Shown here: in pieces, positions 1 to 9,228 of the stretch | How positions within the stretch are numbered: the stretch's first letter is position 1 | Layout: each line of letters opens with the position of its first letter | NCBI GenBank assembly: GCA_943789455.1 | Contig: CALSUE010000003.1 | Location: forward strand, 62,001-126,000 | Direction: 5' to 3' | DNA: 64,000 nucleotides | Source of the DNA: an uncultured Flavobacteriaceae bacterium | Lineage (GTDB): Bacteria > Bacteroidota > Bacteroidia > Flavobacteriales > Flavobacteriaceae | The notes under the pieces: model-generated | The model's database searches: none | What the model was told of the DNA's origin: nothing | What the model saw: the letters and a program-made list of their open reading frames with translations, nothing else | Made by a program: the position numbers and the translations under genes

Positions 1-1392
1 ACAAACTGTTACTTGTGTCCTCTTAATCGTCGTTTTTTTAATTGCCCCATACCCTCCTGCAACATCAATTACCTTGCTATACCCTCTAGCTTTTAGAATT
101 GAAGCTGCGATAACAGAACGGTAGCCTCCTGCACAATGTAAGTAAAAATCTTTATTTGTTGGAAATTCTGCAATATGGTCATTTATAAAATCTAATGGAG
201 TACTCTGAACATTTTCAATATGTTCAGCATTATACTCTCCTGGTTTTCTTACATCAAAAACAATGGCATCTTTATGTATTTGTTGAGCCAAAAAATTAGC
301 AGAGACAGATTGTAAAGTATCTATTTCTTTACCAGATGTTTTCCATGATTCAAAACCACCACTTAAGTACCCTAGTACATTATCAAATCCAACTCGAGAC
401 AGCCTTGTAATCGTTTCTTTTTCCATATGATCTGGAACCACTAAAAGTATAGGTTGGTTGATGTCTTTTATTAAAGCCCCTACCCAAGGTGCAAAGGTTC
501 CTCCCAATCCAATAAATATAGATTGTGGAATAAAACCTTTAACAAATTCAAACTGATGCCGAACATCAATTATAATAGCTTCTGTTTCATTAGCCACCAA
601 CTCAAAATCATCTACAGACAGTGCTTTTGCTCCAGTTTTTATTACTTCATCAATTGATTTATAACCTTCTTTATTTAAACCAACATTTAGTGGAAAATAT
701 GCTGGTGGAGGCAACAATCCCTGAGTCACTTCTTTAATAAATTCTTCCTTAGTCATATCTTTTCTTAAAGCATAATTATACTTCTTCTGATCACCAAGTG
801 TACCCACGGTTTCCTTACTCAGGTTTTTACCACATGCAGATCCTGCTCCATGAGCTGGATATACAATAACATCATTACCTAATGGCATAATTTTATTTCG
901 TAAGCTGTCATATAAAGTTGCTGCTAAGTCTTCTTGACTCATACTACTTTTTTGAGCTAAATCTGGTCTTCCAACATCACCAAGAAATAAGGTGTCTCCA
1001 GTAAAAATAGCAATATCTTTTCCATTTTTATCTTTCAATAAATAGGTCGTACTTTCCATAGTATGCCCTGGTGTATGCATCGCAGTTATGGTAATATCTC
1101 CCAATGTGAAAATTTCTCCATCAGTAGCTTCATAGGAATCAAATTTGGTCTCAGCATTAGGGCCAAAAATAATTTTTGCTTTTGTTTTCTCGGCAAGGGT
1201 TACATGGCCACTCACAAAATCAGCATGAAAATGCGTCTCAAATATATAGCGAATATTTGCTTTGTTCTTAGTCGCTCTATCAATGTAATCTTGAACCTCT
1301 CTTAAAGGATCTATAATTGCAACTTCACCATTACTTTCAATGTAATAAGCACCTTGAGCTAAGCAACCTGTATAAATCTGTTCTATAATCAT
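1..1392 (-). CDS. MBL-fold metallo-hydrolase with two rhodanese domains (3' end cut by window edge)
   Basis: The gene starts with ATG at 1392 and stays open to the left edge, giving 464 codons; little is probably missing, since this family usually runs to roughly 450-480 residues. The N-terminal metallo-beta-lactamase domain carries the metal-binding HFHADFVSGH (H54, H56, D58, H63), TPGHT and a later PAHGAGS histidine, as in persulfide dioxygenase (ETHE1)-like enzymes. Two rhodanese domains follow. The second has the active-site loop HCAGGYRS with its cysteine; the first has VPDHMEKE there and no cysteine, so it is probably non-catalytic. Likely role, from the family: oxidation or transfer of persulfide sulfur in the cytoplasm. 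It lies 15 bp downstream of a SulP sulfate permease gene on the same strand, so a small sulfur operon is plausible. The exact substrate cannot be read from sequence. Confidence 0.88.
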   Translation of the reverse strand, partial: MIIEQIYTGCLAQGAYYIESNGEVAIIDPLREVQDYIDRATKNKANIRYIFETHFHADFVSGHVTLAEKTKAKIIFGPNAETKFDSYEATDGEIFTLGDITITAMHTPGHTMESTTYLLKDKNGKDIAIFTGDTLFLGDVGRPDLAQKSSMSQEDLAATLYDSLRNKIMPLGNDVIVYPAHGAGSACGKNLSKETVGTLGDQKKYNYALRKDMTKEEFIKEVTQGLLPPPAYFPLNVGLNKEGYKSIDEVIKTGAKALSVDDFELVANETEAIIIDVRHQFEFVKGFIPQSIFIGLGGTFAPWVGALIKDINQPILLVVPDHMEKETITRLSRVGFDNVLGYLSGGFESWKTSGKEIDTLQSVSANFLAQQIHKDAIVFDVRKPGEYNAEHIENVQSTPLDFINDHIAEFPTNKDFYLHCAGGYRSVIAASILKARGYSKVIDVAGGYGAIKKTTIKRTQVTVC

Positions 1393-1406
1393 AATTCTAT
1401 TTTTCT

Positions 1407-1424
1407 ATCAATCATATGATTGAT
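1407..1424. repeat. perfect 18-bp palindrome at the sulP 3' end
   Basis: The sequence ATCAATCATATGATTGAT is its own reverse complement. It covers the last codons and stop of the sulP gene and lies 15 bp before the start codon of the MBL/rhodanese gene. It could be a short operator or a weak hairpin between the two genes, or an accident of the coding sequence. No regulator is visible nearby. Confidence 0.4.
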
Positions 1425-3138
1425 GAATGTAATTTGCATATTTGTTTTGATATTCTTTTTCACCAGTTTTATAATAATTAACCGCACCATTAACTCTCAT
1501 ATAAAAATGATCTAGAGAAATTAACTCTAGTATTTTACCTCGAAACAAATGATCTCTAACTGGACCTTTTACACCAGCAAAATAAAATAAAATACCTTTT
1601 TTACTATAAAATCTAATTCTTTCCTTTAACATTTCTACTCCAGAACTGTCAACTCTATTGATACTTTCAGCATCTAAAACAATAAGTTTTAATTCATGAC
1701 CTTTTTCTTCTACCATCAACTCCAAAGTTTCAATAAAATAACTCGCATTTGCATAAAATAACTGAGCATCAAATCTAAAAACTAATACCTCAGTGTCTAA
1801 AATTACATCAGTAAAACGCTCTTTATTTCTGTAAAAATCTGAATCTGGAACTTTTCCTAACTCAGTTACATAAGGTCTAGATGTTCTAAAAATTAAAATA
1901 ACTAATGAAAGACCTACACCAATCATAATTCCATACTCGATTCCAAATAATAATGTTGAAAAGAAAGTTGCAATGAGTAGCCAAAAATCTAAGTTATTTG
2001 CTTTCCATAAAAAAATTGCTTCTTTAATATTTACCAATCCAAAAACAGCTACTATAATTATAGCTGCTAAGACAGTTTTGGGCAAGTGATAAAATAATGG
2101 AGTTAGAAACAACAACGTTAAAAGTACCATAACTACAGAAACCAATGAGGCCATTCCTGTAGTTGCCCCAGATTCTTGATTGATAGCAGATCTTGAAAAA
2201 CTTGATGTTGATGGATATGCTTTAAACCAAGATCCAATCATGTTACTTAACCCTAAAGCAATCAATTCTTGATTCGGTTTTATTTTATATTCATCTTGTT
2301 TTGCTTCTAATGATTTCCCTATGGATATAGTTTCCAAATATCCTACCATTACCAGAGTTAAGGCAATAGGTAGTAATTCTTTCATTTGACTAATATCAAA
2401 TTCAGGGAATGAAAAAGAGGGTAATCCAGACGGAATATTTTTTACAATGGCAACATCAGAAAATTCATCTCCAAAATAGCGTATAGTTAAAATCCCAACG
2501 ACTACAACAAGCAATGCATTTGGAATTTTTTTATTTATTTTTCTTAACAGAATAATTACCCCTACAGATATCAATCCAATTGCTGTTGTATGAAAATTAT
2601 AATCTGTAATCGTAGACCAAATGTCTTCTAGGACATATTGAATTTGGTCACTTTGCACAAAATCTACTCCGAATAAATTTCTAAACTGATTAATCCCTAT
2701 GGTTAATGCTACAGCTGAAGTAAAGCCAGAGATTACAGGTTTTGACAAGAAGTTTACAATAAACCCCAACCTAAACACACCTAATAAAAACTGAATAGTT
2801 CCAACCATAAATGCCAATAAAATGGCTATGGCTATATAACTATCTGAACCTGCTAAGGCTAATGTAGAAACCCCGGTAGCTACAATTAATGAATCCATGG
2901 CTACTGGACCTATAGCTACTTGCCTGGAAGAACCAAATATTGCGTACACTAGCTGAGGTACCAATGCACAATATAGACCATAAATTGGAGGCAAACCTGC
3001 AATTAAAGCATACGCTATTCCTTGAGGAATTAAAATAATAGAAACGGTTATTCCTGCTATAAAATCTCCTTTAAATCTGGAACTATTATAGTTTGGTAAC
3101 CATTCTAAAATTGGTATTAATCCTCTTAATCTTTTCAT
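1408..3138 (-). CDS. SulP family inorganic anion transporter (sulfate permease) with STAS domain
   Basis: A 576-residue SLC26/SulP transporter of normal family length. Residues 1 to about 420 are highly hydrophobic and include the N-terminal SulP signature region (LIPQGIAYALIAGLPPIYGLY, then SSRQVAIGPVA), consistent with the 14-helix fold. The C-terminal part is a STAS domain with the typical VLDAESINRVDSSGVEML segment. The family moves sulfate, bicarbonate or other anions across the inner membrane; the substrate cannot be assigned from sequence. It is transcribed towards the MBL/rhodanese gene 15 bp away, which makes a link to sulfur compounds plausible but not proven. Upstream, ruvB ends 39 bp away on the same strand. 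The stop is TGA at 1408-1410. Confidence 0.92.
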   Translation of the reverse strand: MKRLRGLIPILEWLPNYNSSRFKGDFIAGITVSIILIPQGIAYALIAGLPPIYGLYCALVPQLVYAIFGSSRQVAIGPVAMDSLIVATGVSTLALAGSDSYIAIAILLAFMVGTIQFLLGVFRLGFIVNFLSKPVISGFTSAVALTIGINQFRNLFGVDFVQSDQIQYVLEDIWSTITDYNFHTTAIGLISVGVIILLRKINKKIPNALLVVVVGILTIRYFGDEFSDVAIVKNIPSGLPSFSFPEFDISQMKELLPIALTLVMVGYLETISIGKSLEAKQDEYKIKPNQELIALGLSNMIGSWFKAYPSTSSFSRSAINQESGATTGMASLVSVVMVLLTLLFLTPLFYHLPKTVLAAIIIVAVFGLVNIKEAIFLWKANNLDFWLLIATFFSTLLFGIEYGIMIGVGLSLVILIFRTSRPYVTELGKVPDSDFYRNKERFTDVILDTEVLVFRFDAQLFYANASYFIETLELMVEEKGHELKLIVLDAESINRVDSSGVEMLKERIRFYSKKGILFYFAGVKGPVRDHLFRGKILELISLDHFYMRVNGAVNYYKTGEKEYQNKYANYIHQSYD

Positions 3139-3177
3139 TTGTGATAATCAAAAAAGTCTATTTAATCTTTACTAAAA

Positions 3178-4200
3178 TTAAAACAATTCTCCTTGATTTT
3201 TGCCTTTTATTCGATTTAAATGTGTGTAAGCCAATTCAGTAACTTCTCTTCCTCTTGGAGTTCTCATAATAAAGCCCTCTTGAATTAAAAATGGTTCATA
3301 AACTTCTTCTATGGTTTCACCGTTTTCTCCCACAGCTGTGGCAAGTGTACTTATCCCTACGGGGCCACCTTTAAACTTATCTATGATGGTTGTTAAAATT
3401 TTATTATCCATTTCATCCAAACCATATGCATCTACGTTTAACGCTTTTAAAGCATATTTAGCTATTTGGATAGTGATGCTTCCGTCTCCTTTTATTTGAG
3501 CAAAATCTCGTACTCTTCGTAGTAATGCATTGGCTATTCTTGGTGTTCCTCTACTTCTTCCAGCTATTTCTATGGCAGATTCCATAGATATGGGAACATT
3601 TAAAATTTTAGCACTTCTTTGAACTATTGTTGTTAGCAATTCTTTCTTGTAATAATTTAATCGACTACTTATTCCAAAACGAGCTCTCATTGGAGCGGTT
3701 AATAATCCGGAACGTGTTGTAGCTCCAATCAATGTAAATGGCTCTAGATTAATTTGAACCGTTCTTGCATTGGGCCCAGATTCAATCATAATGTCTATTT
3801 TATAGTCTTCCATTGCAGAATATAGATACTCCTCTACAATAGGACTTAGCCTATGAATTTCATCAATAAATAAGACATCCCTTTCGTCTAGGTTAGTTAA
3901 TAAGCCTGCTAAATCTCCTGGCTTATCTAATACAGGACCGGAAGTAACCTTAATCCCTACTTGTAACTCATTAGCTAATATGTGTGCAAGAGTAGTTTTC
4001 CCTAGACCAGGAGGTCCATGGAATAACGCATGATCTAAAGCTTCCTCTCTTTGATTAGCTGCTTCAACAAAAATCTTAAGGTTTTCTATAGCTTGCTCTT
4101 GACCTGTAAAATCATCAAATGAGAGTGGCCTTAATTTTTTTTCTGAGTCCAACTCCTCATTAGAGTAGTTTTCACTTTCAGGATTTAGATGTTCGTTCAT
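3178..4200 (-). CDS. ruvB: Holliday junction branch migration helicase RuvB
   Basis: A 340-residue AAA+ ATPase of normal RuvB length. Walker A is GPPGLGKTT (residues 62-70) and Walker B is FIDEIH (111-116). Sensor 1 lies in TLIGATTR, followed by an arginine-finger region (MRARFG) and the C-terminal winged-helix with TPRGREVT. RuvB hexamers drive branch migration of Holliday junctions with RuvA during recombination and repair; ruvA and ruvC are not in this window. The ATG at 4200 lies only 4 bp after a TATATTTG -7 promoter element (4205-4212), so the message may be leaderless. It is separated from the cox operon by a terminator. Confidence 0.97.
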   Translation of the reverse strand: MNEHLNPESENYSNEELDSEKKLRPLSFDDFTGQEQAIENLKIFVEAANQREEALDHALFHGPPGLGKTTLAHILANELQVGIKVTSGPVLDKPGDLAGLLTNLDERDVLFIDEIHRLSPIVEEYLYSAMEDYKIDIMIESGPNARTVQINLEPFTLIGATTRSGLLTAPMRARFGISSRLNYYKKELLTTIVQRSAKILNVPISMESAIEIAGRSRGTPRIANALLRRVRDFAQIKGDGSITIQIAKYALKALNVDAYGLDEMDNKILTTIIDKFKGGPVGISTLATAVGENGETIEEVYEPFLIQEGFIMRTPRGREVTELAYTHLNRIKGKNQGELF

Positions 4201-4204
4201 ATTA

Positions 4205-4212
4205 CAAATATA
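4205..4212 (-). promoter_or_regulatory. -7 promoter element of ruvB, 4 bp from the ATG
   Basis: On the minus strand the octamer TATATTTG matches the Bacteroidota -7 consensus TAnnTTTG. Only four bases separate it from the ruvB ATG, which would place the transcription start at or next to the start codon. No TTG -33 element is seen at the usual distance. Confidence 0.5.
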
Positions 4213-4251
4213 CTAGAAATTGAAGACTGATTTACTTCGTATTAAAAAACA

Positions 4252-4280
4252 AAAAACCTTTCCATGTTGGAAAGGTTTTT
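4252..4280 (-). terminator. intrinsic terminator of the act-cox operon
   Basis: A perfect 12-bp stem (AAAAACCTTTCC paired with GGAAAGGTTTTT) with a 5-base loop lies 21 bp after the coxA stop codon on the minus strand and is followed by T-rich sequence. It separates the respiratory operon from ruvB. Confidence 0.85.
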
Positions 4281-4300
4281 AATGTTATTTTATATCTCTA

Positions 4301-6082
4301 TTAAGATGGCTCTTCACCTGGAAGTAAGGGTACAGTTTGGGATACCCAATCTTTTCCATGTAAATAATCACTATTGTCATCTTCTGGATCAACTTTTTTA
4401 CTGTAATCATAAGCCCACCTATGAACTTCTGGTATTTTACCTGGCCAATTTCCATGAATATGTTCTACTGGAGTAGTCCATTCTAAAGTATTCGAATTCC
4501 ATGGATTTTGACTTGATTTTTCTCCTCTATAAATGGAGATAAAGAAATTCGCTAAGAATATAATTTGACCAATACCACCAATTAAAGCAAAATAAGTAAT
4601 CACTACATTAGTATCTGAAACATCATCAAACATTGGGAAAGCGGTGTTAGAATAATATCTTCTTGGAAGACCTGCTAATCCAATAAAGTGCATCGGGAAA
4701 AATACTCCATAAGCACAAATGATAGTAATCCAGAAATGCCAATATCCCATAGCTTTATTCATCAATCTACCGTACATTTTTGGGAACCAATGATAGATTC
4801 CTGCGTACATTCCAAAAATAGCAGAAACACCCATTACTAAATGGAAGTGAGCGACTACAAAATAGGTGTCATGTATATTGATATCTAAAGCAGAATCCCC
4901 TAATACCAAACCTGTTAATCCTCCAGTAACAAATGTAGAAACCAATCCAATTGAGAATAACATTCCCGGATTTAATTGAAGGTTTCCTTTCCAGAGTGTA
5001 GTGATATAATTAAAAGCTTTCACCGCAGAAGGAATAGCAATTAGTACTGTTGTAAAAGTAAATACAGATCCTAAAAATGGATTCATTCCTGAGATAAACA
5101 TGTGGTGACCCCATACAATTGTAGATAAGAACGCAATAGCCATAATAGAACCAATCATAGCTCTATATCCAAAAATTGGTTTTCTTGAATGTGTTGAAAT
5201 AATTTCTGAGGTAATTCCTAAGGCTGGTAATAATACAATATATACCTCTGGATGTCCTAAAAACCAAAATAAGTGTTCAAATAAAACCGGTGAACCTCCT
5301 TGATAATGGAGTACTTCACCACTTATAAATATGTCTGAAAGAAAAAAGGATGTACCAAAGCTTCTATCAAATATCAGTAATAAAGCTGCAGATAAAAGAA
5401 CAGGGAAAGAAACAACACCAATAATTGCTGTAATAAAGAACGCCCACATCGTTAAAGGCAATCTTGTCATTCTCATTCCTTTTGTACGTAAATTTAAAAC
5501 TGTTACGATATAATTTAATGATCCAATTAATGAAGAAGCAATAAAAATTGCCATGGAGCTTAACCATAAGGTCATTCCTAATCCAGAACCTGGAATAGCT
5601 TGTGGCAATGCACTTAATGGTGGGTAAATTGTCCATCCTGCTGATGCTGGTCCTGCTTCTACAAATAAAGAAACCACCATAATAACACTAGAGATAAAAA
5701 ACAACCAATAAGAAATCATGTTTAAAAAACCTGATGCCATATCACGTGCTCCAATCTGCAATGGGATTAATAAATTTGAAAAGGTACCACTTAAACCTGC
5801 TGTTAGCACAAAGAATACCATAATGGTTCCGTGTATAGTAACCAATGCCAAATAAATATCTGGGCTCATAATACCGTCTGTTTGGTGAGGCCCTAAGAAA
5901 GCTTCTATAATGGTAAACGACTTTTCTGGCCACGCTAACTGTAGACGAAATAACATAGACATGAAAATTCCGATGACACCCATAATCATTCCTGTAATCA
6001 GAAATTGTTTTGAGATCATTTTATGATCATGACTAAAAATATATTTTGTTACAAATGTTTCTTTATGATGATGTTCTGACAT
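4301..6082 (-). CDS. coxA: cytochrome c oxidase subunit I (aa3-type)
   Basis: A 593-residue heme-copper oxidase catalytic subunit in the inner membrane; it reduces oxygen to water and pumps protons. All metal ligands are visible: H84 (heme a), H277 and Y281 in GHPEVY (CuB and the cross-linked tyrosine), H326-H327 in WGHHMF (CuB), and H412/H414 in HDTYFVVAHFH (heme a3 and heme a). Twelve or more hydrophobic helices span the protein. It is the last gene of the act-cox operon, 31 bp after coxB, and a strong terminator follows. Placement beside alternative complex III genes suggests the oxidase works with that complex, as established for the Flavobacterium johnsoniae supercomplex; that link is by homology. 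Confidence 0.97.
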   Translation of the reverse strand: MSEHHHKETFVTKYIFSHDHKMISKQFLITGMIMGVIGIFMSMLFRLQLAWPEKSFTIIEAFLGPHQTDGIMSPDIYLALVTIHGTIMVFFVLTAGLSGTFSNLLIPLQIGARDMASGFLNMISYWLFFISSVIMVVSLFVEAGPASAGWTIYPPLSALPQAIPGSGLGMTLWLSSMAIFIASSLIGSLNYIVTVLNLRTKGMRMTRLPLTMWAFFITAIIGVVSFPVLLSAALLLIFDRSFGTSFFLSDIFISGEVLHYQGGSPVLFEHLFWFLGHPEVYIVLLPALGITSEIISTHSRKPIFGYRAMIGSIMAIAFLSTIVWGHHMFISGMNPFLGSVFTFTTVLIAIPSAVKAFNYITTLWKGNLQLNPGMLFSIGLVSTFVTGGLTGLVLGDSALDINIHDTYFVVAHFHLVMGVSAIFGMYAGIYHWFPKMYGRLMNKAMGYWHFWITIICAYGVFFPMHFIGLAGLPRRYYSNTAFPMFDDVSDTNVVITYFALIGGIGQIIFLANFFISIYRGEKSSQNPWNSNTLEWTTPVEHIHGNWPGKIPEVHRWAYDYSKKVDPEDDNSDYLHGKDWVSQTVPLLPGEEPS

Positions 6083-6113
6083 AATCTAACTTTTTCTAAA
6101 TTCTGTAATTAAT

Positions 6114-7121
6114 TTATAACTTTTCTGCATAAGTAGCTTGCTCTGCTAACCACTTTTTATAATCTTCTTCTTCTTCAACAATAATTTTCATTTGCATACT
6201 ATAATGAGATGCACCACAAATCTTATTACAAAGAAGTACGTAATCAAACTCATATAAGTCTTCGCCTTTATCAGAACGAATCTTATTAATTCCTCTAGTT
6301 TTGTCCATTACTTCAGACTGTTCTCTCATTTCTTCAGTCGTATACTTTGGGGTAAACGCGAACTGAGTAACCATTCCGGGAACACAATTCATCTGTGCTC
6401 TAAAGTGAGGCATATAAGCAGAGTGTAATACATCTTGAGACCTAAACTTGAACAATACTTTTTTCCCTTTGGGTAAATGTAACTCTGTCACAGGTTTATC
6501 ATCTAATGATGCAGGATCAGACATATCAACTCCTATTGGATTATTAGTCTCATCTATGAAGTTTACGTTTCCTAACCCTAGTGTATTATCAGCACCTGCA
6601 TATCGTGCCTGCCAAGCAAATTGCTTAGCATATACCTCAATAATAATTGGATCTTCACTTTCATCAACATACATCACTTCTGTCCATTGAAAAATTCCAA
6701 ACCCAATAAGTACAATAATTACAACACCAGGAATTATTGTCCAAATCATTTCTAGCATATGATTGTCTGCATAGAATTTGGCCTTATTTGTTTTTTTACC
6801 CCTGTATTTATAGGTAAAAAAGAAGATAATAAACTGCATGATAAATTGAACAATTCCTATCATCCAGAAAGAAATGTCAAATAATAAATCGTCATTTTCT
6901 CCTTCATAAGATGCAGATTCAGGAAGCATTAAAACATTCATTCCAATTAAGCAATAAATCATTAATGCATAGATAAAAATTCCAAAAAGGATGAAATATT
7001 TTCCTTGTCTGTCATTGTCTTTATCAGTAGCAATTACACCTCTTAAATTTAAGATTCTAGTAATCTGCCAGAAACTTACTCCGATTGCAACACCTATAAA
7101 AATATAAAATAGAGCTAGCAT
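6114..7121 (-). CDS. coxB: cytochrome c oxidase subunit II
   Basis: A 335-residue oxidase subunit carrying the CuA electron-entry site. Three hydrophobic segments are visible (about residues 1-20, 42-65 and 85-104), plus a further helix near 127-147, followed by a periplasmic cupredoxin domain. The CuA ligands are H233, C298, C302, H306 and M309 (motif CNKICGASHYSM). Residue 300 is Lys where most families have Glu, which is tolerated because that position binds through its backbone. There is no fused cytochrome c domain at the C-terminus, so this is aa3 rather than caa3 architecture; electrons must come from the ActA/ActE hemes or a soluble carrier. It lies between actF (28 bp upstream) and coxA (31 bp downstream). 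Confidence 0.95.
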   Translation of the reverse strand: MLALFYIFIGVAIGVSFWQITRILNLRGVIATDKDNDRQGKYFILFGIFIYALMIYCLIGMNVLMLPESASYEGENDDLLFDISFWMIGIVQFIMQFIIFFFTYKYRGKKTNKAKFYADNHMLEMIWTIIPGVVIIVLIGFGIFQWTEVMYVDESEDPIIIEVYAKQFAWQARYAGADNTLGLGNVNFIDETNNPIGVDMSDPASLDDKPVTELHLPKGKKVLFKFRSQDVLHSAYMPHFRAQMNCVPGMVTQFAFTPKYTTEEMREQSEVMDKTRGINKIRSDKGEDLYEFDYVLLCNKICGASHYSMQMKIIVEEEEDYKKWLAEQATYAEKL

Positions 7122-7149
7122 AATTTTTTGTCTTTGTTAATTATATTGA

Positions 7150-8652
7150 TTAATGTTGATTGTCTTCTTCTGAGTGATGTTCAATATTGAAATAATGAAA
7201 ATGTTCACTCTCATGTAAAAAAGGATTTCCTTTTGGCACGGGATCAGCTTTTGCGAAAGCACTAAATACCGTATAAATAAATATACCAATAAAGAAAAAC
7301 GTTGCTCCAATTTCTGGAATACCAAAACTCCAACTTCCTCCAACAGTACCTGGCATAATCATGATAAATAAATCTACATAATGACCTGCTAAGATCACTA
7401 AACCACCAATGATAACAAACCAAGGTCTACTTTTAAAGTCACTATTAATTAATAGTAGTATTGGGAAAACAAAGTTCATTACTAACATCGATAAAAACAA
7501 TGTTTTATACTCTGTAAATCTCAACACAAAATAGGTTGTCTCCTCTGGGATATCTGCATACCATATTAGCATGAACTGAGCAAACCATAAATACGTCCAG
7601 AAAACTGAAAACCCAAACATGAATTTTGCCAAATCATGAATATGACTATCATTTACTTTTGGTAAATATCCTTTTGAACGAAGGTAAATAGTTACAAAAG
7701 CAATTACAGTAATCGCACTTACTAATAAGGTAGCTAAGACATACCATCCAAATAATGTGGAGAACCAATGAGGATCAAGTCCCATAATCCAATCCCAAAC
7801 TGCCATAGATTCTGTAATCATAAATAAAAACAGGAATACTACAGACATGTTATAGTTTTTCTTATATAATTTATATCCGTCGTTAACAGTATCTTCTTTA
7901 ATAGAGTTTCTTCTGATTAACATTCTATATGCATTCCAAACTAATAAGTAAAATACACTTCTGATAACCCACCATGGTACATTCAACCAAGCTCTTTTCC
8001 CATATACAATAGGATCAAAATTTTCACTTGTTTTGTCAAAAACACCCTCACCCATCCATGCAAATAAATGATTACCATGCATTGCTGTTAACACTATGAC
8101 AACAAGCATAATAATGGAGGTAGGAACTAAGTTAGCAGTAATAGCTTCCATAACTCTAAACAATACGATAGACCACCCAGCTTGTGCAACTCTTTGAATT
8201 GCGTAGAATGCTAAGACTAATAATGATATCCCTAAAAAGAAAAGTAATGCTACATATACTGCAGACCAAGGTCTATTTTGTAATTGATGAAAAACATGTT
8301 CTGCATGAGCATCATCATGATTTCCTCCATGAGCTTCATTTACAGAATGGTCATCAGATTGATGTGAATCTTTGGTCACCTCATCATGATTTTCTTCATG
8401 AACATCATCAGTAGAATGTGTCCCTGAAGAATGTTTTTCATTTGAATGCGATTGTGATGAATGCTCCTCATTTGAAGCAGTTCCATGCGAAGCTTCAGCA
8501 CCATGACCATCTCCATGATCAGCACTTGAAACCATTTCCATAGCTTCTTCTACCGTGGATGGCGCATTATAAAAACCAATACCTATACCCAATACCCCTA
8601 AAACAATAAGAGCTATTGAGAACATTTTTAATTTACCTGAGAATTGATACAT
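7150..8652 (-). CDS. actF: alternative complex III subunit ActF (quinol:cytochrome c oxidoreductase, integral membrane)
   Basis: A 500-residue integral membrane protein related to the NrfD/PsrC-like ActC and ActF subunits of alternative complex III. One helix (about residues 9-28) is followed by a hydrophilic, histidine-rich insert (roughly 45-122, 16 His with many Asp, Glu and Ser), then about nine further helices. ActF belongs to the membrane part of the complex and may take part in proton movement; that role comes from structural work on homologues. Gene order actA-B-C-D-E-F identifies it independently of sequence. The histidine-rich insert is unusual (see findings). It starts 24 bp after actE stops. 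Confidence 0.92.
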   Translation of the reverse strand: MYQFSGKLKMFSIALIVLGVLGIGIGFYNAPSTVEEAMEMVSSADHGDGHGAEASHGTASNEEHSSQSHSNEKHSSGTHSTDDVHEENHDEVTKDSHQSDDHSVNEAHGGNHDDAHAEHVFHQLQNRPWSAVYVALLFFLGISLLVLAFYAIQRVAQAGWSIVLFRVMEAITANLVPTSIIMLVVIVLTAMHGNHLFAWMGEGVFDKTSENFDPIVYGKRAWLNVPWWVIRSVFYLLVWNAYRMLIRRNSIKEDTVNDGYKLYKKNYNMSVVFLFLFMITESMAVWDWIMGLDPHWFSTLFGWYVLATLLVSAITVIAFVTIYLRSKGYLPKVNDSHIHDLAKFMFGFSVFWTYLWFAQFMLIWYADIPEETTYFVLRFTEYKTLFLSMLVMNFVFPILLLINSDFKSRPWFVIIGGLVILAGHYVDLFIMIMPGTVGGSWSFGIPEIGATFFFIGIFIYTVFSAFAKADPVPKGNPFLHESEHFHYFNIEHHSEEDNQH

Positions 8653-8676
8653 ATCTTTCGTATTCTTCTTTTGTAC

Positions 8677-9225
8677 TTATTTCAATAAATCATTACGCAG
8701 CTTTCCGACATATTGTACTATTTGCCAGCGCTCGTCATGAGTAATTTGTGATGCATGAGAACCCATTAGGTTTTTACCATGCATAATTACATGATAAATG
8801 CTTCCCTCTGTAATATCTCTGTCTTTATAACTTGGAATCCCAATAAACTTTTCAGCTTGAGACAAATAACCATTACCATCTCCTTTTTTTCCATGACAAG
8901 AAACACAGTAGATGGTGTACATTTTTTTACCTTTTTCAAGAGAAACTTCATCTTGAACTAGAGGAGAACTTAATTCAGATTTAGCTTTTTCATAATCTGC
9001 ATTTGTATCTGCATATTCATAAGGAACATTCCCTCTAGCAATAGTTCCGTTTACAGGTTTCAAATTGGAAGAAACTCCTGTAGCTCCTTTTTCTGCATCT
9101 GCCTCGTAAGGAACAGCCACATACATGTCTGGCATATATTGGTATTGTCTTTCTCTTTTGTCTGAGCAAGAAACAATTGTTGCTAAGACAAGAAGTGCAA
9201 TGTTATATTTGATATACTTTTTCAT
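8677..9225 (-). CDS. actE: alternative complex III monoheme cytochrome c subunit ActE (lipoprotein)
   Basis: A 182-residue protein with an N-terminal lipoprotein signal (lipobox ending at C20, IVSC) and one heme c motif, CVSCH (residues 107-111), in a class I cytochrome c domain; a methionine in HGKNLMGSH is a likely axial ligand. In homologous complexes ActE is a lipid-anchored periplasmic subunit next to ActA, the likely exit point for electrons to the oxidase. It starts 3 bp after the actD stop. Confidence 0.94.
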   Translation of the reverse strand: MKKYIKYNIALLVLATIVSCSDKRERQYQYMPDMYVAVPYEADAEKGATGVSSNLKPVNGTIARGNVPYEYADTNADYEKAKSELSSPLVQDEVSLEKGKKMYTIYCVSCHGKKGDGNGYLSQAEKFIGIPSYKDRDITEGSIYHVIMHGKNLMGSHASQITHDERWQIVQYVGKLRNDLLK

Positions 9226-9228
9226 CTA

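Noticed and set aside
1063-1305. 80-codon open frame on the plus strand
   Set aside because: It lies opposite the MBL/rhodanese gene, whose zinc motif is encoded on the minus strand there.
8184-8414. His-rich open frame on the plus strand
   Set aside because: It is the reverse image of the CAT/ATG-rich histidine insert in actF.
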